Below, piece after piece: positions 1 through 8,062 of a DNA stretch of 37,605 bases. The notes beneath the pieces were generated by a model, which saw only the letters and a program-made list of their open reading frames with translations, made no database searches and had not been told where the DNA came from. Source of the stretch: Oscillospiraceae bacterium (lineage in GTDB: Bacteria > Bacillota > Clostridia > Oscillospirales > Ruminococcaceae). How positions within the stretch are numbered: position 1 is the first letter of the stretch; the number at the start of each line of letters is the position of its first letter. The position numbers were made by a program, and so were the translations under genes. Where the stretch lies: contig JAFQLH010000032.1 of NCBI GenBank assembly GCA_017396665.1, positions 1 to 37,605 of the forward strand. The letters are read 5' to 3'.

Positions 1-1216
1 CCTTCTTTGTGAGTGGCTGATACTGGTGGTAGCAACAGCCGTCCTCAAGCTGTGTTGAAGCGATGTCGATAATTCTTTCTCTGGCTCTGTCAGGAATCTG
101 GTGAACGAAGCCGAGGATATCCTGGTTGGAATCTCTGAAGCCCATTCCACGGCCGATACCTGATTCAAAGTATGAAGCAGAACGTGAGAGGTTGAAGGTA
201 ACCATACACTGATACTGGTTCCAGATGTTAACCATACGGTTAACCTTGTCGTTAGGAGTATCAACGTTGAGGATTCCAAGGAGCTTATCCCAGGCATCCT
301 TAAGCTCTGCAAGACCTGCAGCAACCTTTTCAGGAGTGTTGTACTTGTCAATCATTTCGAGAGCCTTGACCTTGTTGATTGTCTTTCCGTCAGCCTCGAA
401 CTTTTCAGCTACAGGCATTTCAACGTAGCCGAGAATGAATACAAGAGTCTTGGACTCGCCCGGAGCAAGAGTAATCTTCTTGTAGTGTGAAGCGATTGGT
501 GACCAGCCGTCAGCGAAGGAGTTTGTAGCCTTGCCTGCGATAACAGCTTCAGGGTTGTTAAAGCCGTTATAGAGACCGATGAAGGAATCTCTGTCTGTAT
601 CGTAGCCGTCGATTTCGTCATTTACTGAGTAGAATGCGTAGTGGTCACGACGGTCTCTGTACTCTGTCTTGTGGTAGATTGTAGAGCCGCAGACCTCTAC
701 ACGGCCTGTAGAGAAGTTTCTCTGGAAGTTTGTGCAGTCATCCTGAGCGTCCCAGAGACACCATTCCTGGAATGAGAAGAGTGAGAAGGTCTTAGTCTCG
801 TTGCCCTCGTTTGTGATAACAACCTGCTGAACTTCGCCGTTGTAGTTCTGTGGAACAAAGAATGTAACCTCAGCCTTGAGGTCGTTCTTCTTACCTGTGA
901 TAATGGTATAGCCGATACCGTGGCGGCATGTATAGGAGTCGAGCTCTGTCTTTACAGGTGACCAGCCCGGATTCCAGATAGTACCGTTATCGTTGATGTA
1001 GAAGTATCTTCCGCCCATATCGATTGGTACGTTGTTGTAGCGGTAACGTGTGATTCTTCTCAGTCTTGCGTCCTTGTAGAAGCTGTATCCTCCGGCTGTG
1101 TTGGAGATGAGAGAGAAGAATTCCTGTGTTCCGAGGTAGTTAATCCAAGGATAAGGAGTTCTGGGGTTGGTAATGACGTATTCTTTATTTACGTCATCGA
1201 AGAAGCCAAATTTCAT
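1..1216 (-). CDS. cellobiose phosphorylase (GH94), 3' end beyond window
   Basis: Reads through to the window edge from an ATG at 1216-1214, giving 405 codons of a protein that begins [15 protein letters not shown]. The family splits cellobiose with phosphate into alpha-glucose-1-phosphate and glucose in the cytoplasm, and no signal peptide is present. The N-terminal beta-sandwich is complete (for example [13 protein letters not shown] near residues 11-23). The visible end holds the family's sugar-binding block [11 protein letters not shown] and the stretch [14 protein letters not shown]94 cellobiose phosphorylases are about 800 residues, so half is missing and the catalytic Asp is probably outside the window. 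A GGCAGG-type ribosome site precedes the start. The lipoprotein gene upstream ends only 70 bp away with no strong terminator, so co-transcription is possible. A chitobiose- or cellodextrin-phosphorylase specificity cannot be fully excluded. Confidence 0.92.
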   Translation of the reverse strand, partial: MKFGFFDDVNKEYVITNPRTPYPWINYLGTQEFFSLISNTAGGYSFYKDARLRRITRYRYNNVPIDMGGRYFYINDNGTIWNPGWSPVKTELDSYTCRHGIGYTIITGKKNDLKAEVTFFVPQNYNGEVQQVVITNEGNETKTFSLFSFQEWCLWDAQDDCTNFQRNFSTGRVEVCGSTIYHKTEYRDRRDHYAFYSVNDEIDGYDTDRDSFIGLYNGFNNPEAVIAGKATNSFADGWSPIASHYKKITLAPGESKTLVFILGYVEMPVAEKFEADGKTINKVKALEMIDKYNTPEKVAAGLAELKDAWDKLLGILNVDTPNDKVNRMVNIWNQYQCMVTFNLSRSASYFESGIGRGMGFRDSNQDILGFVHQIPDRARERIIDIASTQLEDGCCYHQYQPLTKK

Positions 1217-1286
1217 TTGAATTCCTGCCTTTCTTGATGTATGATTTTATTTTGAATTTGATTTACAAATTAAATCCGTAGTTTGT

Positions 1287-2180
1287 CTATGCCTTATAGC
1301 TTTCGATTTTCGTGCCGTTTTCGTCGAACACTGAAACCTCTGTCGCACTGCCGCCGGAAATTGTGATTTCGTAGTCGTGTGCCGTAATTCCCTGGAAGCC
1401 GAGGTTTGCATTTATCGAGTCGCAAAGGTCAGAGCCGTCATTCTTTGTATACACTCCGTCTGGAATACTCTGTCCGAACGACTGTGCGTCAGCGATTATG
1501 TCGCCGCACATTACTGCGATTGCCTGAGCGTTCTTGAAGCCAAGCTCGGGGTCTTCAGGTCTTGGTGTAACAATATCCTCAGAGTTTACGCCCATATCAA
1601 CAAGGCTGTCCGTCGGGAAGACAGAAAGGGAAATATCCGCAATAACATTTGTCTGACCGTCTGAAACAACGGTAACAAAGGCGTAGTCGCTTAAAATCTT
1701 TCCGTCAAATGTGACCGAGACAGTTCCGACTGTAACAGTATCTCCGCCGATGGTAGTAAACTCCTGGTAGCTTGTGCTTTGCTCATCAAAGATTATGCCG
1801 CTGAAGTCCTTTGAGGAAAGGTCAGCGCTGAAGTCCTCAGAGCAGTAGCTGTAGCTTTCGTCGGTGTTGCCGTCTTCTAGTGAAGTAAGAAACGCTTCAG
1901 TAACCTGCTGAACTGTCATATATGTAACAGAAACCTCAGAATCGGTGCTGTCGTCGGGCTTGCTGTCTTCAGGCTGTGATGAGTCAGGCTCAGAGCTGTC
2001 CGGGAGAGAGCTGTCTTCCTGCGAGCTGTCCGGGAGAGAGCTTGTATCTGTAACCGAGCTGTCAGGAACAGAGCTGTCCTTTGCAGAGCTGTTGTCAGAT
2101 GAGCTGTCATCCTTAGAGCAGGCGGTAAAGCCTGCACAGATTGTCAGTGCTGCAATAACGCTTAAAATCTTCTTGTTCAT
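1287..2180 (-). CDS. secreted lipoprotein with Asp/Ser-rich linker, unknown function
   Basis: A 297-residue protein with a lipoprotein signal peptide ending in GFTAC, giving a predicted lipidated Cys21. Residues 22-84 are a low-complexity linker built from repeats of DSS with Pro, Glu or Leu between them. The folded part (residues 85-297) starts YMTVQQVTEAFLTSLEDGN and looks like two small alpha/beta domains. I do not recognise the family. The protein should sit on the outer face of the membrane. It lies directly upstream of the cellobiose phosphorylase gene on the same strand, which may or may not be functional linkage. A good promoter lies at 2282-2310. Confidence 0.85.
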   Translation of the reverse strand: MNKKILSVIAALTICAGFTACSKDDSSSDNSSAKDSSVPDSSVTDTSSLPDSSQEDSSLPDSSEPDSSQPEDSKPDDSTDSEVSVTYMTVQQVTEAFLTSLEDGNTDESYSYCSEDFSADLSSKDFSGIIFDEQSTSYQEFTTIGGDTVTVGTVSVTFDGKILSDYAFVTVVSDGQTNVIADISLSVFPTDSLVDMGVNSEDIVTPRPEDPELGFKNAQAIAVMCGDIIADAQSFGQSIPDGVYTKNDGSDLCDSINANLGFQGITAHDYEITISGGSATEVSVFDENGTKIESYKA

Positions 2181-2281
2181 ACTTGTTCCTTTCTTAAAAA
2201 CAAAGGTGGGTAATCGTTATCTTTCTTATAAAAACTTTATTTTGTTGCATATCAACAAAACGAAAAAGTCTAGTTAATGAA

Positions 2282-2310
2282 ATTATAGCATATTTAAAAC
2301 GATTTAGCAA
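2282..2310 (-). promoter_or_regulatory. promoter of the 2180-1287 lipoprotein gene
   Basis: On the minus strand TTGCTA (2310-2305), 17 bp, TATAAT (2287-2282). An inverted repeat TTTTGTTG/CAACAAAA lies in the 5' leader near 2243-2262 and may be a hairpin or operator. Confidence 0.7.
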
Positions 2311-2453
2311 GGCTATTTTTAAAATTTACTGCAAACCCAATCAGTTTCATAAATTTGTGCGACAGCATGTATAATTTATGCGTAAGCGGAAAGAATATTT
2401 CCAAGCGCAGTATCAAATACTATCTGTGCAAAAACAAAAGGAGAGTGAAAAGA

Positions 2454-2678
2454 ATGCTTGATAAAATCGCATTGTTTCTGCTTATCGTAGGCGGAATCAA
2501 CTGGGGCCTCGTGGGGATTTTCCAGTTTGACCTTGTAGCGTTTCTGTTCGGTGGCTCTGCCGCAATCGTGAGCAGAATCGTATATGTAGTCATTGCAATT
2601 TGTGCGATATGGTGCATTTCCCTGTTCTTTAAGGACAGCGAGATGGTCGAGGACGCACGCTACGGCTCATCGAGATAG
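2454..2678 (+). CDS. DUF378 family small membrane protein
   Basis: A 74-residue protein with two membrane segments (residues 4-24 and about 38-58) and the family's signature LLIVGGINWGLVGIFQFDLV after the first helix begins. DUF378 proteins are small integral membrane proteins of unknown function. An upstream extension is open, but the start is placed at 2454 because AAAGGAG sits at 2437-2443 with ideal spacing and the family normally begins a few residues before IALFLL. A plausible -10 TATAAT is at 2370-2375 with a poor -35. It appears monocistronic. Confidence 0.88.
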   Translation: MLDKIALFLLIVGGINWGLVGIFQFDLVAFLFGGSAAIVSRIVYVVIAICAIWCISLFFKDSEMVEDARYGSSR

Positions 2679-2804
2679 TTTCAAAAACATCAATTTTTCG
2701 TACAATTGGCTATAATTTGAGTAGAAATTAACAAATTTTTACCCACCCTATATGTGAATTATGCCGATTATAAGTTATGATATTTAAAAAACACACAAAT
2801 GTTC

Positions 2805-2833
2805 TTGACTTTTTAAAATGACCGTAATATAAT
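2805..2833 (+). promoter_or_regulatory. strong promoter of candidate small RNA
   Basis: TTGACT (2805-2810), 17 bp, TATAAT (2828-2833). Predicted start is near 2840, at the foot of a hairpin, with no open reading frame following before the terminator. Confidence 0.75.
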
Positions 2834-2839
2834 AATAAC

Positions 2840-2959
2840 GATGTCTGATGACCCGGGAATTTTTCTCGGCAGACATTCGTTTTGTTGTCTCCTTTCTTTT
2901 GTTCTACACATAATTTTATCTGATTTCGGCAGAGCGTTCGTTGCTCTGCCTCTTTTTTT
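2840..2959 (+). ncRNA. candidate small RNA or attenuated leader, about 120 nt
   Basis: Begins at the predicted start of the 2805 promoter and ends at an intrinsic terminator. The 5' hairpin pairs ATGTCTG (2841-2847) with CAGACAT (2870-2876) and, inside it, CCGGG with CTCGG around an AATTTTT loop. A U/C-rich single-stranded stretch follows with CTCCTTTC at 2889-2896, the exact complement of the ribosome-binding sequence GAAAGGAG. The terminator closes it. It precedes the YtaF-like gene, so it could instead be that gene's attenuated leader. I do not recognise a known RNA family or riboswitch consensus. Confidence 0.5.
2928..2959 (+). terminator. intrinsic terminator of the candidate small RNA
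   Basis: GGCAGAGC (2928-2935), 7-nt loop, GCTCTGCC (2943-2950), followed by a T-rich run. Confidence 0.9.
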
Positions 2960-3026
2960 GCCTTTTTGACAGGGTGGGGTCTTTGTGCATAGGATATGAC
3001 AAAGACTTTATCGGAGGCAAATTTAT

Positions 3027-3641
3027 ATGAGCTTTACAGAGATAATCATGCTGGCGGCGGCAAGCTGCTTTGACGCTATGGGTGCAACGGTCAGCTACCG
3101 TGCGTCGGGGATAAGGTTTCCGTTGTCGGCTCAGCTTGTTATGACAATTATTCACGGGGCAGGAATGGCGTTTGCGCTGTTTCTGGCAGAGGCGGTCTTG
3201 CCGTTTTCACCTGACGTCTGTATAAAGATAGGCGCCGTGGTGCTGATTCTGCTCGGCATGTTCGGGATTGTGAGAGCCTCGCTTGACAACAAGAAGAAAA
3301 AGGAGCTTTCTCAAAAGGCGGGAGTGCTTGGGGTAATCTTTGACGAAACGGCAGCCGACAGGGACGGCTCAAGGTCGCTTTCCTGCATCGAGGCTGTGCC
3401 TGTCTCACTCGCAGTAGCAACCGACGCATTTGCTGTGGGAGTGTGCGTCGGGCCGTCGCTTTCCTTTGACGAAAAGCTTATCACGGCGGGGGTAACGCTC
3501 GTTGTGTGCTTTGTTCTTCTTACTGTCGGGCTGTGCTTTGCAAAGGGCATCAGACGTGTGTTCGGGGAGAGATTTGAGCTGTCGTTTGTGCAGGGAGCAT
3601 TCCTTCTTCTGATGGGTGTGTATATGCTTTTCACAAAGTAA
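3027..3641 (+). CDS. YtaF/MntP-like sporulation-family membrane protein
   Basis: A 204-residue protein with about six membrane helices in two halves. Each half carries an Asp-containing motif typical of the YtaF/MntP group: AAASCFDAMGATVSYRASGI near residues 9-28 and VSLAVATDAFAVGV near 127-140. MntP exports manganese. YtaF is a Bacillus sporulation membrane protein of unclear activity, and the overall size and the SYRASGIR segment fit YtaF better. The ribosome site CGGAGG is 8-9 bp before the ATG. A possible own promoter, TTGACA (2966-2971) with an 18-bp spacer and TAGGAT (2990-2995), lies downstream of the terminator at 2928-2959. The transported ion, if any, is not established. Confidence 0.8.
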   Translation: MSFTEIIMLAAASCFDAMGATVSYRASGIRFPLSAQLVMTIIHGAGMAFALFLAEAVLPFSPDVCIKIGAVVLILLGMFGIVRASLDNKKKKELSQKAGVLGVIFDETAADRDGSRSLSCIEAVPVSLAVATDAFAVGVCVGPSLSFDEKLITAGVTLVVCFVLLTVGLCFAKGIRRVFGERFELSFVQGAFLLLMGVYMLFTK

Positions 3642-3736
3642 ACACAAAGGAATATTCTCTGTGTCAAAAAAGTATCAATCAGAAACAAAAAATGTGTAGT
3701 ATTTTACAAAGTGATAAAACAAAATAGTAAATACGC

Positions 3737-3766
3737 TTGACTTGATGTGCCTGCAAGGATTATAAT
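3737..3766 (+). promoter_or_regulatory. promoter of the ABC transporter gene
   Basis: TTGACT (3737-3742), 18 bp, TATAAT (3761-3766). An imperfect inverted repeat GCAAG...CTTGC spans the -10 and could be an operator. Confidence 0.7.
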
Positions 3767-3824
3767 ATTCTTGCGGCATATTGTTTATTATAGCGTTTTT
3801 GTCGTTTTGTGAAAGGAGAATTAT

Positions 3825-6476
3825 ATGCTCAGTCTGAAGAACATCGTAAAGGACTATGCGGTAGGCGACGAGGTCGTTCACGCTCTCAGAGGCGTAAGCA
3901 TAGACTTTAGAAAAAGTGAGTTTGTATCAGTGCTCGGACAGTCGGGTTGCGGTAAGACAACGCTTCTCAACATCATCGGCGGTCTTGACAAGTATACAAG
4001 CGGCGACCTTATTATCAACGGAAAATCAACCAAGGAATATAAGGACAGGGATTGGGACACATACAGAAACCATTCTATCGGCTTCGTGTTCCAGAGCTAC
4101 AACCTTATCCCTCACCAGACAGTCCTTGCAAACGTAGAGCTTGCTCTTACACTCTCAGGTGTTTCAAAGTCACAGAGAAGACAAAGAGCAATCGAAGCAC
4201 TCACAAGGGTAGGACTTGCTGACCAGATACACAAGAAGCCTAACCAGATGTCAGGTGGTCAGATGCAGAGAGTTGCAATCGCAAGAGCTCTCGTAAACGA
4301 CCCTGATATTCTTCTTGCGGACGAGCCGACAGGCGCTCTTGACTCTGAGACATCTGTTGCAATTATGGAAATCCTCAAGGAGATTTCAAAGGATAAGCTC
4401 ATTATTATGGTAACTCATAACCCTGAGCTTGCACAGCAGTATTCAAACAGAATCATAAAGCTTCTGGACGGTGAGGTTATAAGCGACTCCTCTCCTTATG
4501 AAATAAGCGAGGAGGAAGCAAAGAAGCTTGAGGCTGAGGCTGCAAATGCGGCAAAGGTCAAGAAGACATCAATGTCCTTCTTCACAGCTCTTTCACTCTC
4601 GCTCAATAACCTTATGACAAAGAAGGGCAGAACCTTCCTTACTTCATTCGCAGGAAGTATCGGTATCATAGGTATCGCTCTTATCCTTTCACTTTCAAAC
4701 GGCGTACAGGAATATATAGACAGAGTACAGGAGGAAACGCTCTCAAGCTATCCTCTCCAGATTGACAGACAGACTGTTGACTATTCGGATATGTTTGATA
4801 CATCCTCAGACGTAACCAGCGAAGGTACAAAGCGTGAGGATGACAAGATTTATTCAAATGACGTAATGTACGGCATGATGAATACCATGATGAGCCAGGT
4901 TATCACAAATAACCTAAAGGACTTCAAGGCGTTCCTCGAAGACGAGAACGACGGTATCCGTGACTACGTTTCAGACATTCAGTACAGATATACAACACCT
5001 CTCAACATCTACCGTGCTGACACTTCGGACGGACTTGTTCAGGTAAACCCGACAACCATCTTTGAGGATATGTATGCAGCAATGGGTATTGACTTCACAA
5101 TGTCAGACAGTGCTTCTTCAATGTATACAGGCGCTATGTCGATGATGGGCGTGTGGGGCGAAATGCTCGACAATGAAGAGCTTTTAAACAGCCAGTATGA
5201 CGTGCTTGCAGGAAGAATGCCTGAAAAGTATAACGAGGTTGTGTTCATCGTTGACGAGCACAACGGAATTTCCGACTACGCTCTCTACGCACTCGGACTT
5301 CTGGACTTCTCTGAAATTGAGGAAATGCTCGACAAGGCTATGAAGGGCGAACCGATTGAAGAAAACATCAGAGAGTCAACAAGCTATACCTTTGATGAGA
5401 TTTTAAGCCTTGAGTTCAAGCTTATGCTCAATACAGACTACTTTGTAAAGCAGGACGGCAAGTGGGTAGACAAGTCTAAGGACAGCGTGTATATCGCAAG
5501 CAAGCTTGCAGAAAGCGAAACAATCAAGATTGTAGGTATCATAAGACCTTCCGAGGACGCAGTTGCAACCTCTGCATCAGGTAACATCGGCTACCGCAGC
5601 GACCTTATGGAAATGCTCATCACAAGAGTAAACGAGAGCGAAATCGTAAAGGAACAGAAGGCAAACCCTGATATTGACGTTTTCACAGGCGTTTCATTTG
5701 AAAGCGTAGAGCTTACAGAGGAAATGCTCAACGAGTATATCGCTTCTCTCCCTGAAGAAGAGCAGGCTCAGATGAACGGCTACATTCAGCAGATGGAAAG
5801 TGCAGGAACATCAATGGAGGATATCCTCAAGCTGTTCTCAGAGCAGATGAATATGTCAACCTCTGCAACCTATGATTCAAACCTTGCAAAGCTCGGCGTT
5901 GCTGACCTCGATGACCCTCAGTCAATCCTTATCTTCCCTAAGGACTTTGAGTCTAAGGACGCTATCGTTTCCAAGATTAATGACTACAACGAAAAGGCAG
6001 GAGAGGGCAACGAGATTGTATACACCGATATGGTAGGACTTATGATGAGCTCAGTTACAACAATCATCAATGCTATAAGCTACATCCTTATCGCATTCGT
6101 TGCAATCTCACTCGTTGTATCTTCTATAATGATAGGTATCATCACATACATCTCTGTTCTCGAAAGAACAAAGGAAATCGGTATCTTAAGAGCTATCGGT
6201 GCTTCAAAGAAGGACATCTCAAGAGTGTTCAATGCTGAAACTCTTATCGTCGGCTTCTGTGCAGGTGCAATCGGTATCGGAGTTACACTCCTTCTGAACA
6301 TTCCTATCAATATGATAGTAGTTCACCTCACCGACATCAGAAACCTTGCAAAGCTTCCTGTGGCAGGCGGAGTGATATTGGTTCTTATCTCAATGCTTCT
6401 CACATTTATAGCAGGTCTTGTACCGTCTAGGTTTGCGGCAAAGAAGGACCCTGTAATTGCTCTCAGAAGCGAGTAA
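3825..6476 (+). CDS. fused ABC transporter ATPase and FtsX-like permease
   Basis: An 883-residue fusion. Residues 1-225 are a MacB/LolD-type ATPase with Walker A GQSGCGKT, Q-loop FVFQSYN, signature MSGGQMQR and Walker B ILLADEPTGALD. Membrane helix 1 lies at about 268-288, followed by a large extracytoplasmic domain of about 450 residues. Three C-terminal helices (about 745-770, 803-825 and 850-868) carry the FtsX-type core with LERTKEIGILRAIGASKKDI between helices 2 and 3. MacB-like proteins work as dimers that transmit force across the membrane rather than as classic channels; substrates include peptides and lipoproteins. The periplasmic-type domain is long and unrecognised, so the substrate is unknown. 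GAAAGGAG at 3811-3818 marks the start. Monocistronic, with a terminator at 6496. Confidence 0.93.
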   Translation: MLSLKNIVKDYAVGDEVVHALRGVSIDFRKSEFVSVLGQSGCGKTTLLNIIGGLDKYTSGDLIINGKSTKEYKDRDWDTYRNHSIGFVFQSYNLIPHQTVLANVELALTLSGVSKSQRRQRAIEALTRVGLADQIHKKPNQMSGGQMQRVAIARALVNDPDILLADEPTGALDSETSVAIMEILKEISKDKLIIMVTHNPELAQQYSNRIIKLLDGEVISDSSPYEISEEEAKKLEAEAANAAKVKKTSMSFFTALSLSLNNLMTKKGRTFLTSFAGSIGIIGIALILSLSNGVQEYIDRVQEETLSSYPLQIDRQTVDYSDMFDTSSDVTSEGTKREDDKIYSNDVMYGMMNTMMSQVITNNLKDFKAFLEDENDGIRDYVSDIQYRYTTPLNIYRADTSDGLVQVNPTTIFEDMYAAMGIDFTMSDSASSMYTGAMSMMGVWGEMLDNEELLNSQYDVLAGRMPEKYNEVVFIVDEHNGISDYALYALGLLDFSEIEEMLDKAMKGEPIEENIRESTSYTFDEILSLEFKLMLNTDYFVKQDGKWVDKSKDSVYIASKLAESETIKIVGIIRPSEDAVATSASGNIGYRSDLMEMLITRVNESEIVKEQKANPDIDVFTGVSFESVELTEEMLNEYIASLPEEEQAQMNGYIQQMESAGTSMEDILKLFSEQMNMSTSATYDSNLAKLGVADLDDPQSILIFPKDFESKDAIVSKINDYNEKAGEGNEIVYTDMVGLMMSSVTTIINAISYILIAFVAISLVVSSIMIGIITYISVLERTKEIGILRAIGASKKDISRVFNAETLIVGFCAGAIGIGVTLLLNIPINMIVVHLTDIRNLAKLPVAGGVILVLISMLLTFIAGLVPSRFAAKKDPVIALRSE

Positions 6477-6495
6477 TTGAAACTAAAAACTATTG

Positions 6496-6530
6496 TGACT
6501 GTCATCCCGTGAGGGTGGCAGTCATTTTTT
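6496..6530 (+). terminator. intrinsic terminator after the ABC transporter gene
   Basis: Imperfect stem TGACTGTCATCCC / GGGTGGCAGTCA with a CGTGA loop, followed by TTTTTT. Confidence 0.85.
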
Positions 6531-6536
6531 GTGTGA

Positions 6537-6566
6537 TTGACGAAATTGCAGACAGCGTGGTATAAT
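6537..6566 (+). promoter_or_regulatory. promoter of the GH3 lipoprotein gene
   Basis: TTGACG (6537-6542), 18 bp, TATAAT (6561-6566), about 35 bp before the GTG start. Confidence 0.75.
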
Positions 6567-6602
6567 TGACACATAAAGCATTATTAAAAGGAGGAGAAGG
6601 GT

Positions 6603-7934
6603 GTGAAAATAAGACTGATTCTGCTGTCGCTGATTGCCTGCGTGGGAATGACCGCCTGCTCGGGCTGTGACAGCAATGTAAAAGATACGACTGTGAGTAC
6701 AAGCACTGCTACATCGGCTGCAACAACCTCTGCTACCGCTTCTCTGACAGAGGATATATCCGATACCGCTACAACTACCACAAGCACAACAACTACTACA
6801 ACCGAGCCGACAACCACAACTACAACCTCTGAAGCAACTACAACAGCTACCGAGGCGACTACTACAGTCACCACTGCTCAGACAACAACCGCTACCGCAA
6901 AGAAGCCGCCGCAGAATGATGCTTCGCTTGAAAAAAGGGCTAAGGAAATTCTCTCGGAGATGACGCTTGAGGAAAAGGTCGGACAGATGTTTATCGCAAG
7001 ATGTCCGCAGGAGAATGCCGCTTCAAAGGTCAGCGAGTATAAGCTCGGCGGATATATTCTGTTCAAGGTGGACTTTACAGGCAAGACGAAGGAGCAGGTT
7101 ATCTCGGATATCGAAAGCTATAATGCAAAGGCAGATATTCCGCTGTTTATAGGTGTCGATGAGGAGGGCGGAAAGGTAAACCGTGTCAGCACAAATCCGA
7201 ATTTGAGAAGATATCCGTTTTTGTCACCGCAGGAGCTTTATGCACAGGGCGGTTTCACGCTTGTAAAGAGTGATACAAAGGAAAAGTGCGAGCTTCTGAA
7301 AAGCCTCGGCATAAACTTAAATTTCGCACCTGTTTGTGACGTTTCGCAGAATAAGAATGACTTTATATATGCCAGAACCTTCGGCAAGGACCCCGCGCAG
7401 ACAGCTCTCTATGTTCAGAATGTGGTGAGCGTTATGAAGTCGCAGAAGGTCGGAAGTGTGCTCAAGCATTTCCCCGGCTACGGCAACAACGAGGACACCC
7501 ACACGGGAATTGCCTACGACAACAGAAGCTACGAAAGCTTTCTGGAAAACGACTTTCTGCCGTTTGAAGCAGGTATCGAAAACGGACTGGGTATGGTTAT
7601 GGTGTCGCATAACATTGTAAACTGTATGGACAGTAAGTATCCTGCGTCACTGTCACCGAAGGTTCACGATATACTAAGAAATGAACTTTCCTTTGACGGG
7701 GTTATTATTACAGATGACCTCGTTATGGACGGAATAAGAGATTTTGTTTCTGACGATATGGCGGCTGTTATAGCTGTCGAGGCGGGTAACGATATGCTCT
7801 GCTGCAGTGATTTTGAGCTTCAGATTCCTACAGTTTTAGAGGCGGTCAGAAGCGGCAGAATTCCTGAGGAAAGAATTGATGAGTCGGTTATGCGTATACT
7901 TATGCTCAAGCTGGAGCTTGGTATAATCGAGTAA
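6603..7934 (+). CDS. GH3 beta-N-acetylhexosaminidase-like lipoprotein (NagZ family)
   Basis: A 443-residue protein starting at GTG, 5 bp after an AAAGGAGGAG ribosome site. A lipoprotein signal ends GMTAC (Cys19). Residues 25-98 form a Thr/Ala-rich linker and the rest is a single GH3 (beta/alpha)8 domain. Key motifs are GVDEEGGKVNR, KHFPGYGN followed by the NagZ-type dyad DTHTG (about 287-300), and ITDDLVMDG (about 368-376) with the nucleophile Asp. NagZ enzymes remove GlcNAc from peptidoglycan or chitin fragments; the DTH loop supports this over beta-glucosidase, as does the lack of the second GH3 domain. Being lipid-anchored outside the cell, it probably acts in wall turnover or on host or dietary glycans. 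Exact substrate not shown. Confidence 0.87.
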   Translation: MKIRLILLSLIACVGMTACSGCDSNVKDTTVSTSTATSAATTSATASLTEDISDTATTTTSTTTTTTEPTTTTTTSEATTTATEATTTVTTAQTTTATAKKPPQNDASLEKRAKEILSEMTLEEKVGQMFIARCPQENAASKVSEYKLGGYILFKVDFTGKTKEQVISDIESYNAKADIPLFIGVDEEGGKVNRVSTNPNLRRYPFLSPQELYAQGGFTLVKSDTKEKCELLKSLGINLNFAPVCDVSQNKNDFIYARTFGKDPAQTALYVQNVVSVMKSQKVGSVLKHFPGYGNNEDTHTGIAYDNRSYESFLENDFLPFEAGIENGLGMVMVSHNIVNCMDSKYPASLSPKVHDILRNELSFDGVIITDDLVMDGIRDFVSDDMAAVIAVEAGNDMLCCSDFELQIPTVLEAVRSGRIPEERIDESVMRILMLKLELGIIE

Positions 7935-7972
7935 AAACGAATAAATGAAAGTAAATTTTTTGTGACGGGTTA

Positions 7973-8029
7973 TTTACAACCGCATATTTTTGTGATATAA
8001 TTGTCTACACATATGCATTAAACGTTTAA
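7973..8029 (+). promoter_or_regulatory. promoter with a palindromic operator-like site
   Basis: TTTACA (7973-7978), 17 bp, TATAAT (7996-8001) before the large secreted protein gene. A perfect 12-bp palindrome TTAAACGTTTAA (8018-8029) lies about 10-20 bp after the predicted start. The central CG resembles LacI-family operators, but no regulator is encoded nearby. Confidence 0.55.
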
Positions 8030-8062
8030 GAAAAAGAGACAACATAAAACGGGAGGAATACT

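Noticed and set aside
2840..2959. yybP-ykoY manganese riboswitch before the YtaF/MntP-like gene
   Set aside because: Attractive because MntP genes often carry one, but the paired loops with conserved ACGCU-type sequence are not present.
6584..6874. Val-rich and Thr-rich antisense open frames opposite the GH3 linker
   Set aside because: They arise from the repetitive Thr codons of the linker and have no ribosome site or family resemblance.
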